From DATKBT01 sp035546295 (GTDB lineage Bacteria > Acidobacteriota > Thermoanaerobaculia > Multivoradales > Multivoraceae), in contig DATKBT010000131.1 in the NCBI GenBank assembly GCA_035546295.1, positions 1 to 64,000 of the forward strand: a stretch of 64,000 bases of DNA, read 5' to 3'. The position numbers were made by a program, and so were the translations under genes. The notes beneath the pieces are model-generated. The model ran no database searches, was not told the DNA's origin, and was given only the letters and a program-made list of their open reading frames with translations. Shown piece after piece: positions 40,502-50,533 of the stretch; the stretch's first letter is position 1; the number at the start of each line of letters is the position of its first letter.

Positions 40502-41515
40502 TCAGCTCGCGCCGTCGAGCTCTCTGACCAGGAAGAAGCCGTCGTCCCCTTGGGCCTGGTAGAGGGGCATCAGGATCCGGCCCGAGCGGAGCGCCCGGAC
40601 CTCGCCGCCGTCCTGGTACGCGAGCAGGTCGCCACGAGCCACTCGCTGGAAGCTGCGGAGGCCGGGCACCATGTGGAACGAGGAGTCGGGCGGGAGCGGA
40701 TGCCGGTGGGAGATGGTGAACAGGTGGGGGAGGTCGCCGGCCGCTTGCCGCAGAGCAGCCTCGGCCCACTCGACGCGGCGCTGCGCGTCCGGCCAGTCGT
40801 CGAGACTTCCCAGCAGGCCGACCGTGGCCAGCGCAATCCAGACGGCGGCCTCGTCGTGGTCGGTCGAGCTGGGATCGAGATGGCGCCCCCCTTCGAACAC
40901 CGCTCCTCGATAGCCATTCTGCTCCGCCCACTCGATCAGCGTGCCGTCCAGGTTCTCCTCGATCCCGAGCACCACCGGCACCGGGAAACGCAGCGCAAAG
41001 CCGTGCCGCTCCGGTTCGCCCAGGATGCTGGCGAAGGGAGGGCTGTCTCCGGACGTGGTGTGCAGGTCGAGCAGGTAGAGACCGCCGCGAGCCGCTCCGC
41101 GCGCCTCCTCGAGAGCTTCCTGGAGCGCCAGCATCTCGCGGTCCTCGACGTCCTTCGGTCCTTCGTCGCGGAGGCGCTCGAGGCGATCGTGGGTCCAGCC
41201 GCGGTTGAGGTCGCGCGCGACGAACCGGCGCGCCGAGCGCAGCGCCTCGAGGTTCCCGGTCATCGCGTGAAAGTCGCCGAACGGGAGCGCGGCTCCACGC
41301 TCCTCCCAGGCGCGCAGCTCCTCGACGACGCGGGTCAGGGCCTCGAAGCCCGCTGGCTCGTTGCCGTGCAGGGAGCCCACGCAGAAGAGGGTCGGCCCGG
41401 GATCGGCGCCGCGCAGGTGACCGAGCCTACGGGTCGGCGGACGGGCGCCAAGGGCGGTGGAGTCGGTCGGCGCGGGTTCGGTCTTGGACGGCGAGGATCG
41501 AAACGGTACGGTCAA
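40502..41515 (-). CDS. Succinylglutamate desuccinylase/aspartoacylase family hydrolase
   Basis: A 337-residue zinc hydrolase. The metal site is H-x2-E in CVGSLHGNEPAGFEAL and the later His in LYLLDLHTTSGDSPPF. The substrate-side block is RRFVARDLNRGW. These three together define the AstE/AspA family, which removes acyl groups from N-acylated amino acids. No ATG or GTG exists between the in-frame upstream stop region and the first homology. The best start is the TTG at 41515 (LTVPFRSSPSK); the ribosome binding site is poor, so the exact start is uncertain. It lies immediately downstream of leuB on the same strand. Confidence 0.85.
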   Translation of the reverse strand: MTVPFRSSPSKTEPAPTDSTALGARPPTRRLGHLRGADPGPTLFCVGSLHGNEPAGFEALTRVVEELRAWEERGAALPFGDFHAMTGNLEALRSARRFVARDLNRGWTHDRLERLRDEGPKDVEDREMLALQEALEEARGAARGGLYLLDLHTTSGDSPPFASILGEPERHGFALRFPVPVVLGIEENLDGTLIEWAEQNGYRGAVFEGGRHLDPSSTDHDEAAVWIALATVGLLGSLDDWPDAQRRVEWAEAALRQAAGDLPHLFTISHRHPLPPDSSFHMVPGLRSFQRVARGDLLAYQDGGEVRALRSGRILMPLYQAQGDDGFFLVRELDGAS

Positions 41516-41655
41516 GAGGCGGCTCGAATCGGAGGCTGGAAGGGGCCGGCGGGAGCTGCAAATCGACTCGCAGGATACCACGCGCGCTGGAGGCGAATAG
41601 GAGTAGGGACCGCAGCGGTGCTCCTCCCCGGCGCGATGCCGGATCGCGATGTTGC

Positions 41656-42711
41656 CTACAGCCCCCCCAGGATCGCCCGCGTCATCTCCTCGGTGCCGGC
41701 GGGCGCGTCGCCGCTCAGATCGGCGGTGCGCAGGCCCGTCTCCAGCGCCGCGGCGACCGCTTTCTCGATCGCCGACGCTTCGGCCTCGAGCCCGAGGCTG
41801 TGTCTGAGCAGCAGAGCGAGGCTGAGGACGGCGCCGATCGGATTGGCGACGCCACGGCCCGCGATGTCGGGCGCCGAGCCGTGCACCGGCTCGAAGAGCC
41901 CCTGGCTGCTCGCGCCCAGGGACGCCGACGGCAGCATGCCGAGGGAGCCGGCGAGCACGGCGGCCTCGTCGCTCAGGATGTCGCCGAACAGGTTGCCGGC
42001 CAGGATCACGTCGAAGCGCGCGGGCTGGCGCATCAGGTGCATGGCCATGGCGTCCACCAGCATGTGCTCGACCTCGACGTCCGGGTACTGCTCGGCGACC
42101 CGGATCACGGTCCGCCGCCAGAGCCGCATCGACGCCAGCACGTTCGCCTTGTCGATCGACGCCAGCCGGCGGCTCCGCCGCCGGGCAGCCTGGAAGGCGA
42201 CGTGCGCAACCCGCTCGACCTCGGGCGTGGTGTAGACCATCGTGTCGTAGGCGACGTGTCCCTCCCCCTGCTCTTGACGCGGCCCGAAGTAGAGCCCGCC
42301 GGTGAGCTCGCGCACGATCAGCAGATCGACGCCCTCGAGCAGCTCGGGGCGCAGGGGGGCGAGCGGGGCGAGCGCCGGGAACACCGGCACCGGTCGCAGG
42401 TTGGCGAACAGGCCGAGCTCGGATCTCAGCTCGAGCAGTCCCTGCTCGGGCCGAACGGGCGCGCTGGGGTTGGACCACTGCGGACCGCCGACCGCGCCGA
42501 GCAGGATGGCGTCCGCGTCGCGGCAGCGCGCGAGCGTCTCGCGGGGAAGCGGCGTGCCGGTGGCGTCGATGGCGCAGCCGCCGATCGGCGCCTCCGTGAC
42601 CTGGATCTGGTGTCCGCCATTGCGCGCGACCCGCTCGAGGATCGCGCGCGCGGCCGCGGTGACCTCGGGTCCGACGCCGTCGCCGGGGAGCAGGACGAGA
42701 TTTGCCTTCAT
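41656..42711 (-). CDS. leuB: 3-isopropylmalate dehydrogenase
   Basis: A 351-residue NAD-dependent beta-decarboxylating dehydrogenase, third step of leucine synthesis. It starts MKANLVLLPGDGVGPEVTAAA. Substrate- and metal-binding motifs are seen: WSNPSAPVRPEQGLLELRSELGLFANLRP, ASIDKANVLASMRLWRR, LAGNLFGDILSDEAAVLAGSLGMLPSASLG and the NAD-site block EPVHGSAPDIAGRGVANPIGAVLS. The ELGLFANLRP loop distinguishes it from isocitrate dehydrogenase. leuA/leuC/leuD are not adjacent. ilvD at the right edge completes the evidence for branched-chain amino-acid synthesis in this organism. Confidence 0.96.
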   Translation of the reverse strand: MKANLVLLPGDGVGPEVTAAARAILERVARNGGHQIQVTEAPIGGCAIDATGTPLPRETLARCRDADAILLGAVGGPQWSNPSAPVRPEQGLLELRSELGLFANLRPVPVFPALAPLAPLRPELLEGVDLLIVRELTGGLYFGPRQEQGEGHVAYDTMVYTTPEVERVAHVAFQAARRRSRRLASIDKANVLASMRLWRRTVIRVAEQYPDVEVEHMLVDAMAMHLMRQPARFDVILAGNLFGDILSDEAAVLAGSLGMLPSASLGASSQGLFEPVHGSAPDIAGRGVANPIGAVLSLALLLRHSLGLEAEASAIEKAVAAALETGLRTADLSGDAPAGTEEMTRAILGGL

Positions 42712-42860
42712 GGATGCTTCTCCGCAAGGGGCCGGCGCCCCCGATCCGGGCGCTTCCACCGGCGAAGGCCGCCGCCGCGTCGAGCCGGGATCGAGCGTGC
42801 CGTAGGTCGGGCGATGGGTGGTCGAGCGGTGGGTGGCCGAGCGGATCGAGGGGAGCTGGT

Positions 42861-43088
42861 TCAGGGGAGGTCGTGAGCGGCCAGGAACTCCTCGAGAGTG
42901 GCGTGGAAGTCGAGGTAGTGCACGGTCCCGCCGGCGAACGGGGCTGCGCGGTCGACGGTGACGAGCGGCCCCGGCGAGGGGTCGGGAGCCGCGTCGTCGC
43001 GGGGCTCGCATGAGCCGAGCGAGACGGTGAGCGCGAGGTCCAGCGCGGTGCGCGCCGCAGGTCGGTCGAGACGGGACGCAGGGAGCAC
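42861..43088 (-). CDS. Small lipoprotein-like protein
   Basis: A 75-residue frame from a GTG. It has a hydrophobic stretch ending in a lipobox-like LGSC at about residues 24-27, an Asp/Pro-rich linker, then VTVDRAAPFAGGTVHYLDFHATLEEFLAAHDLP. Third positions are about 88% G/C, consistent with coding. It sits upstream of leuB on the same strand with 150 bases between. No family recognised; the short length and GTG start leave doubt. Confidence 0.4.
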   Translation of the reverse strand: MLPASRLDRPAARTALDLALTVSLGSCEPRDDAAPDPSPGPLVTVDRAAPFAGGTVHYLDFHATLEEFLAAHDLP

Positions 43089-43169
43089 CGGCGAAGCATA
43101 GCCCGGCCGAAGCGGCGCCGATCCTCCGCCGCTGCGCCCGGCGGCCCCGACGCGCCTCGACGGGCCCCG

Positions 43170-43203
43170 ACGCCTCGGCGGCGCCCGCGCGCCGCCGAGG
43201 CGT
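43170..43203 (-). terminator. 14-bp perfect hairpin after the amidase gene
   Basis: Arms acgcctcggcggcg (43170-43183) and cgccgccgaggcgt (43190-43203) enclose a six-base loop. It begins 15 bases after the amidase stop. There is no T tract, so it may act with Rho or stabilise the 3' end. Confidence 0.55.
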
Positions 43204-43218
43204 GTCTCGTTCAGCAGC

Positions 43219-45054
43219 TTACAGCGAGTGGAAGGGCACCCGAGCCAGGGACCGCATCGCGGCCAGGCGATCCGACAGCCGGAGCGTGGCGCTACGGCGC
43301 TCGCGGATCGTCGTGCGCGGACGATCGAGCTCGCTGATCGGCAGCGGCAGGCTGTCGATGAAGGTCGGCGGCCGCCTCACCGGGTTGGCGTTCTCGAAGC
43401 CGCTGCACATCGTGATGAGCTGGGGCTCGCTCCAGGCGGTGCCCATGAAGCTGATCCCCACCGGTAGGCCGAAGGAGAAGCCGGCGGGCATGGTGATCAG
43501 GGGATAGCCGGCGACTGCCGCGAACGAGGAGCTGCCTCCGAGGAAGGCGTCGCCGTTGACCAGATCGATCGGCCAGGCCGGGGAGTTGGTCGGCGCCACC
43601 AGGGCGTCGAGACCGTTCTGCTGGAGCGCGGCATCGATCCCCTCCGGCCCCGCCAGGCGCGGCCCGCGCTCGAGCGCCTCAAGGTACTCCTGCTCGCTGA
43701 AGATCTCCTGCTCCGCCAGCTCGAACCACTCCTGACCGAAGAACTGGAGCTCTCGGTCGGCGTTGGCGACGTTGAACTCGATCACGTCCAGCATCGTCGA
43801 CACCGGCACGCCGGTGCGGGTGGCCAGGTAGGCGTTGAGGTCGCGCTTGAACTCGTAGATCAGGACGATGATCTCCGAGCTGTCGTTGGCGAACTCGTTG
43901 AACGAGGGGATGTCGACCGGGTCGACGAGCACCGCGCCGGCGTCCGACATCGCCGCCAGCGCCTGTTCGAAGACCTCGTCGGTCTCGGCGCTGAAGCCGG
44001 TGAGCTGGCGCAGCACGCCGATGCGCTTGCCGGCGAGCCCGCCAGGGTCGAGGAACTGGGTGTAGTCGGTGAAGGATCGGCCCTCCGACGCCTGCGTCGC
44101 CGGGTCGCGGGGGTCGACGCCCGTGAGCGCGCCGAGCACCGCCGCGGCGTCGCCAATGGTGCGCCCGAGCGGCCCCACCGTATCCTGGGTGGCCGCGATC
44201 GGGACCACCCCGGCGCGGCTGGTGAGGCCGACCGTCGGCTTGATGCCGACGACGCCGTTGGCGGAGGCGGGGCAGACGATCGAGCCGTCGGTCTCCGTGC
44301 CCAGCGCCGCGCCGCAGAGGCTCGCGGCGACCGCGGCCCCGGATCCCGAGCTCGAGCCGCACGGGTTGCGGTCGAGGACGTACGGGTTGCGGCATTGGCC
44401 GCCGCGCGCGCTCCAGCCGCTCGACGAGTTGAAGCCACGGAAGTTGGCCCATTCGCTGAGTGTGGCCTTGCCCAGGATCACCGCGCCGGCGGCGCGCAGC
44501 TTCGCGGCGACGGTCGCGTCCTGGAGCGCCGGCGCTCCCACCAGCGCCAGCGAGCCGGCGGTGGTCAGCATCTGGTCGCCGGTGTCGATGTTGTCCTTGA
44601 GGACGATCGGGATGCCGTGCAGCGGCCCGCGGTCGATGCCGTTGCGCAGCTCGTCGTCGAGCGTGTCCGCGAGGTCGAAGGCATCGGGGTTGAGCTCGAT
44701 GATCGAGTTGACGCCACCCTCGCCGGTGTCGAGCGTCTCGATCCGGCGGAGGTAACGGTTGACGAGACCCCGGACCCGGAGCCGATTCATGCGTAGGAGC
44801 TCGCCGAGCTCGGCGATCGTCGCCTCCTCCAGCTCCAAGAACGGTGCCACCGGCCGAGAGGTGCGCCGCCCCGGCGGAGGGGCGGCGGCGCCCATCGACG
44901 CGCCCAGTCCGGCGGCGGCGCCGAGCTGCAGGACCGACCGCCGGCTCACTTGCTGCGGTCGCTTGGCCACGTGCTCACCCGATTCGGGCCGGGAGGCAAC
45001 CTCCCGAGAATGGCCGATCTTTGGACGGGTTTCGTCGTCGTGATGCCCGGTCAT
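43219..45054 (-). CDS. Tat-exported amidase-signature hydrolase
   Basis: A 611-residue serine amidase. A twin-arginine signal lies near residues 36-58 (VSRRSVLQLGAAAGLGASMGAAA). The catalytic Ser-cisSer-Lys triad is in IPIVLKDNIDTGDQM (Lys), NPCGSSSGSGAAVAASLCGAALGTETDGSIVCPASANGVVGIKP (both Ser). The C terminus ends FPFHSL-like after a conserved FSFGLPVGISFMGTAW block. The ATG at 45054 follows GGAGG 9 bases upstream; longer versions lack similarity. Such enzymes hydrolyse amide bonds, for example in peptides or indoleacetamide; a periplasmic role is implied by the Tat signal. A 14-bp hairpin follows the stop. Confidence 0.92.
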   Translation of the reverse strand: MTGHHDDETRPKIGHSREVASRPESGEHVAKRPQQVSRRSVLQLGAAAGLGASMGAAAPPPGRRTSRPVAPFLELEEATIAELGELLRMNRLRVRGLVNRYLRRIETLDTGEGGVNSIIELNPDAFDLADTLDDELRNGIDRGPLHGIPIVLKDNIDTGDQMLTTAGSLALVGAPALQDATVAAKLRAAGAVILGKATLSEWANFRGFNSSSGWSARGGQCRNPYVLDRNPCGSSSGSGAAVAASLCGAALGTETDGSIVCPASANGVVGIKPTVGLTSRAGVVPIAATQDTVGPLGRTIGDAAAVLGALTGVDPRDPATQASEGRSFTDYTQFLDPGGLAGKRIGVLRQLTGFSAETDEVFEQALAAMSDAGAVLVDPVDIPSFNEFANDSSEIIVLIYEFKRDLNAYLATRTGVPVSTMLDVIEFNVANADRELQFFGQEWFELAEQEIFSEQEYLEALERGPRLAGPEGIDAALQQNGLDALVAPTNSPAWPIDLVNGDAFLGGSSSFAAVAGYPLITMPAGFSFGLPVGISFMGTAWSEPQLITMCSGFENANPVRRPPTFIDSLPLPISELDRPRTTIRERRSATLRLSDRLAAMRSLARVPFHSL

Positions 45055-45578
45055 GGTCGTAACCTCCATTCGGTTCCGGTCTCGCTGCTCTTCGAAATCT
45101 CCAGAGAGAGAAGGCGACGGGCGGTCCGTGCAGCTGCTTTCCACTCGCCGGGCATGGGTTCGCTTGCGGGAGGTTTCATGGATTTCAGGCGAATCTCCAT
45201 TGTAGTGCCTGGCGATCTCCAGCGCTTGGCGATCTGCAGGCCTGGCGATCTGCGAGCGACTGGCGGCGCCGGTCGGCGGGCACGTGCCTCGGCGGGCGCG
45301 GCGGCTCCCGCAGCAGCGGCCCGGCATTCCGGTCGGGAGTAGGATCTTGGTTCCGCGCCTTCCCAGACGGCGCTTCTGCATCGAGAGATCGCACGGCAGC
45401 GGGATCTCTCGGCGCCGCTCGGGGAGGGACCCAGAGCCGAGAGCGGAGAGGCTCCACGAAGAGGACTGGCAGGTCCGGACACCAGCCCCGAAGGATTCGA
45501 GCCTCGTTCTCCGGCCCATCCCCGGCGAAGAACCACCGGCTGTCCGATGATCCGGACAGGTTTCTGGCCAGACTCACG
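45055..45578. other. 524-bp divergent intergenic region
   Basis: No gene is supported. It contains three 11-bp direct copies of cctggcgatct or cttggcgatct at 45208, 45225 and 45241 (spacing 17 and 16). It also has an inverted repeat tgtccg-N6-cggaca at 45541-45558, about 20 bases before the C39-like gene. Both may be regulator sites for the divergent genes. Confidence 0.4.
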
Positions 45579-46289
45579 ATGCGCGACCTCGACACCCTGA
45601 TGATCGCCACCCAGCCCGACGAGTCGAGCTGCGGGCCGACCTGCCTGCAGGCGGTCTACGGCTTCTACGGCGACGCGCTCGCGCTCGATCGCGTGATCAC
45701 GGAGGTCGAGATGCTCGAGGAGGGGGGTACGCTCGGCGCTCTCCTGGGGCAGCACGCGCGCCAGCGGGGCTTCGCCGCCTCGCTGCGGCCCTACAACCTG
45801 CAGGTCTTCGATCCGACCTGGGCCGGTCTCTCGCAGGACGCGCTCGCGGCCAAGCTCCGGGCACAGGCCGAGGTCAAACGCGAGCCGAAGCTGCTGCGCG
45901 CGATCCAGGCCTACCTCGGCTTCCTCGAGCTCGGGGGCCGGATCGTGCTCGAGCCGCTGACCCGACGCCTGCTCCGCCGCTTCCTGCGCGCCGGCACGCC
46001 CGTGATCGCGGGTCTGAGCGCGACGTATCTGTACCAATCCTCGCGCGAGCTCGGTCTCGAGGACGACGACGTGGCGGGCGTGCCCACCGGTCACTTCGTG
46101 GTGCTTTGCGGCTACGACCAGGAGAAGCGTCGGGCGGCCGTTGCCGATCCCTATGGCCCCGACCGGCTGGCCCGCGCGTCGCGCTACTGGATCGACATCG
46201 ACCGGCTGGTCGGCGCGATCCTGCTCGGTGTGCTGACCTACGACGCCAACCTGCTGGTCCTCGAGCCGCTGGGCGGGGCTGCGGCTTAG
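45579..46289 (+). CDS. C39-like papain-fold protein
   Basis: A 236-residue protein with a peptidase-C39-like papain fold. The nucleophile region is QPDESSCGPTCLQAVYGFYG, the His is in VPTGHFVVLCGYD, and the third residue is in AAVADPYG. There is no signal peptide or membrane helix, so it is cytoplasmic, unlike bacteriocin-exporter C39 domains. In other bacteria such stand-alone domains occur with GNAT and ATP-grasp genes. Here it is convergent with the end of the aminomutase/ATP-grasp operon (195 bases apart), so it may belong to the same system. The peptide substrate is unknown. Confidence 0.8.
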   Translation: MRDLDTLMIATQPDESSCGPTCLQAVYGFYGDALALDRVITEVEMLEEGGTLGALLGQHARQRGFAASLRPYNLQVFDPTWAGLSQDALAAKLRAQAEVKREPKLLRAIQAYLGFLELGGRIVLEPLTRRLLRRFLRAGTPVIAGLSATYLYQSSRELGLEDDDVAGVPTGHFVVLCGYDQEKRRAAVADPYGPDRLARASRYWIDIDRLVGAILLGVLTYDANLLVLEPLGGAAA

Positions 46290-46484
46290 CGGGCGAGCCG
46301 GTGAGCGGTCGGAACAGCTGTCGAGCTCCGCCCGGGGGTCCGGCGGTCCTGCGAGGGAGCGATCGCCGGGGCGCGGAGATCCCCGACCGCGCAGCCGTCA
46401 CAGGCTCAGGCTGCACTGGGGTTGCGAGCGCGCGCAGCGAGCCCGGAACCTCTGTCGAGCTGCGCTCGACGGAGGTGGCTTTGG

Positions 46485-47147
46485 CTACTCCGGGCGGTAG
46501 AGCCCGGCGGGATCGGAGCCCAGCATCACGGCCTCGAGCACGGCAGGGCTGGTGAGCGAGAGCTCGCGTTCCTGACGCCGATCGAGCAGCCGGTAGTGGC
46601 GGATCTGTTCCAGGCGCTCCTCGATCGCATCGAGCGGCTCCTCGTCGACCATCCAGCCCTCGGCGTCGAAGCCGCGCAGGTCGAGCGTCACCGAGTACTC
46701 GCGCAGGGTCTTCTGGCGCGCCGTGTTCACGTAGAGCTCGAAGTAGGAGAGAGCGAGCTCACGCAACGACCGGTAGATCGGCTCGCGGAAGCGCAGGGTC
46801 GTGCAGTTCGACTTGCCGAGCGCTCCCCAGTGTCCACGGTGACGGAAGACGGCGAGCACATGGTCGTCGTCGTTGGTCGCGCGCAGATCGACCAGCAGCG
46901 GGGGGTGTCCGAACCGGCGCAGGGCCGCGGCCGCGAACAACGCGCCGCCGAAGCAGTGGGCGCGACGCGTGCGCAGGGTCACCCGCGGCGAGCGGGCGCC
47001 CGGCTCGGGGTCGTAGGCGAGACCGTCGAGGAAGTCCTGCGCGTCGGTGAGCGAGCGGAAGGAGTCGAACACCCGGCGCTCGCTCTCGGTGAAGATTGCG
47101 AAGGGGTCGACGCGAGGCCGTCGGGATCGGCCAGCCGCCGTCCTCAC
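46485..47147 (-). CDS. Transglutaminase-like thiol protein
   Basis: A 220-residue protein. Its middle reads RAHCFGGALFAAAALRRFGHPPLLVDLRATNDDDHVLAVFRHRGHWGALGKSN. The Cys in a small-residue helix followed by a D-x-H is the transglutaminase/papain Cys-His arrangement, so a peptidase, transamidase or amidase is likely. The start is GTG at 47147, overlapping the upstream GNAT stop by GTGA; a longer upstream frame exists but the coupling supports this start. It is the last gene of the six-gene operon. I do not recognise a named family. Confidence 0.65.
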   Translation of the reverse strand: MRTAAGRSRRPRVDPFAIFTESERRVFDSFRSLTDAQDFLDGLAYDPEPGARSPRVTLRTRRAHCFGGALFAAAALRRFGHPPLLVDLRATNDDDHVLAVFRHRGHWGALGKSNCTTLRFREPIYRSLRELALSYFELYVNTARQKTLREYSVTLDLRGFDAEGWMVDEEPLDAIEERLEQIRHYRLLDRRQERELSLTSPAVLEAVMLGSDPAGLYRPE

Positions 47148-47673
47148 GGCGACCAGGGAGGCGAGGAGTCGCGGCCCTCGCCGGCAGGGAGTCGTCGGGA
47201 GTAGACCACCTTGTCGTCGCCCTCGGCGTAGAAGTCGGTCAGGCGGGCCGCGACCCCGTAGCCGCAGCTCTCGTAGAAGGCGCGGGTCGGAGCATAGTCG
47301 GGGCGTCCCGAGGTGTCGACGAAGACACGCCGGCCCCCGGCCGCCGTGATCCGCCGCTCGCTCTCCGCCAGCAGGGCGCGTCCGAGCCCGCGCCCCTGGC
47401 GCTTCGGCGCGACCGCGATCCAGTACAGATCCCAGCTCCCGAGGGTGAGCGGGATCTCGCCGAAGCACGAGTAGCCGAGCAGACGCGAGCTCTCGGGATC
47501 GTCGGCGAACAGCAGGTGGTAGCCGCTGTCGGGACCGCGCGCCTGGCGCTCCTCGATCAGCTCGACGCCGATCGCGATCTCGTCGGTGCGGAAGAAGCCG
47601 GTCGCGGTGAGCAGGTCGTGGACGCGTGCCGGATCGGCGGGTCCGGGGCGCGAGCGGAACGGCGGAGAATCGC

Positions 47674-47677
<4 letters not shown>
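47144..47677 (-). CDS. GNAT-family N-acetyltransferase
   Basis: A 177-residue acetyltransferase. The acetyl-CoA motif A is LYWIAVAPKRQGRGLGRALLAESERRITAAGGRRVFVDT, with the R-x2-G-x-G/A pyrophosphate loop RQGRGLG. Motif B is TRAFYESCGYGVAARLTDFY. It overlaps its upstream neighbour (the GNAT-deacetylase fusion) by ATGA and its downstream neighbour by GTGA. In operons with lysine aminomutase a GNAT often acetylates beta-lysine (as AblB does), so the amino group of a beta-lysine product is a reasonable substrate guess. That is inference from context. Confidence 0.9.
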
Positions 47678-49431
<1,754 letters not shown>

Positions 49432-49477
49432 CGTGGATAGCCTCGAGGCCCGACCGCGGCTCGACGGCTCGTTGCGG

Positions 49478-50533
49478 TCAGCAGCCGCGAGCGGATCGTG
49501 GCGACGCCAGGGCGACGTCTCGCGAGCGGGCGTCGCCGCCGATCGCGTCGGCGCAGATCCGCCAGATCGCCCGATCGAAATCGACTCCGGCGCGCTCGAG
49601 CGCCGCCCGGAACCCGGCGTCGGGAGCCAGGCAGGGATTGGCGTTGACCTCGAGGACCCAGGGGCGCCCGGCGTCGTCGACCCGGAAGTCGACGCGCGCC
49701 CAGCCGCGCAGGCCGAGCGTAGCCCAACAGCGGCGAGCGATCTCACAGAGCAGGTCGAGGAGCGGCTGGTCGCCGGGCGGGAAGTCGAAGCGGCGTGGGG
49801 TGTGCAGCGCCTCGAACGAGGCCTCCTCCCACTTGGCGGAGTAGCCGACGATGCGCGGTTTGCCGGCGGGATAGCCGACGAAGTCGATCTCGGCGGGAGG
49901 CAGCACGTCGACGTCGCCTTCGAATCCCCCTTCGCCCTCGGCCGCGAGCAGGGAGAGGTTGAGCTCGCGCCCGTCGACGAAGGGCTCCGCCAGCAGCTCG
50001 CCGCCGAGGCGCTCCGACAGCTGCGCCATGGCCTCCCGCACGCGAGTCCCGGGCCCGAGGATCGCGTCGTCGGCCAGACCCCGAGAGCCGTGCTCCCACA
50101 CCGACTTGACGATCCACCGCTCGTCCGGCGGGACGCTTCCGCCGGCGCGGCCGGGCCAGCGCGCCACGGTCGGCAGGACGGGGACGCCGGCGGACGCCAG
50201 CTCCTCCTTCGCCCTCGCCTTGTCGCTGCTGCGCAGGAGGGTCGAGCTGGAAGATCCCGTGAACGCGATCCCCCTCGCCTCGAGCAGCGCTGGGACGACG
50301 TGGATCAGCCGATCCGCTCCACCGAGGCTCTCGACCAGGTTGAAAACCAGGTCGGGGCCCCGGGAGGCGAGCTCCCGGTCGATCTGCGCGAGGTCGAGCG
50401 TGCAGGCGAGCGCATCGCTGTCGTGGCCGAGCCGGCGGAGCGCGCCGGCGACCGCAGCCGCCTGGTCGAGCACGTCGCGCTCGAGCGCCGAGGCCTCGGC
50501 GCCGACCTCGTTGTGGAGGATCAGGATGCGCAT
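49478..50533 (-). CDS. D-Ala-D-Ala-ligase-like ATP-grasp enzyme (second of pair)
   Basis: A 351-residue ATP-grasp ligase. The N-terminal pre-ATP-grasp half opens MRILILHNEVGAEASALERDVL and contains DLVFNLVESLGGADRLIHVVPALLEARGIAFTGSSSSTLLRSSDKARAKEELASAGVPVLP. The ATP-grasp core shows RWIVKSVWEHGSRGLADDAIL and the metal-binding WARVDFRVDDAGRPWVLEVNANPCL. Such enzymes join a carboxylate (as acyl phosphate) to an amine. It overlaps the preceding ligase gene by 13 bases. The NLVESLGG motif differs from canonical DdlB (LHGxxGEDG), so the substrate is not D-alanine with any certainty. Confidence 0.9.
   Translation of the reverse strand: MRILILHNEVGAEASALERDVLDQAAAVAGALRRLGHDSDALACTLDLAQIDRELASRGPDLVFNLVESLGGADRLIHVVPALLEARGIAFTGSSSSTLLRSSDKARAKEELASAGVPVLPTVARWPGRAGGSVPPDERWIVKSVWEHGSRGLADDAILGPGTRVREAMAQLSERLGGELLAEPFVDGRELNLSLLAAEGEGGFEGDVDVLPPAEIDFVGYPAGKPRIVGYSAKWEEASFEALHTPRRFDFPPGDQPLLDLLCEIARRCWATLGLRGWARVDFRVDDAGRPWVLEVNANPCLAPDAGFRAALERAGVDFDRAIWRICADAIGGDARSRDVALASPRSARGC

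Noticed and set aside
43170..43203. Intrinsic terminator with U tract after the amidase gene
   Set aside because: The hairpin is strong but there is no T-rich tail, so I report it only as a hairpin that may work with Rho.
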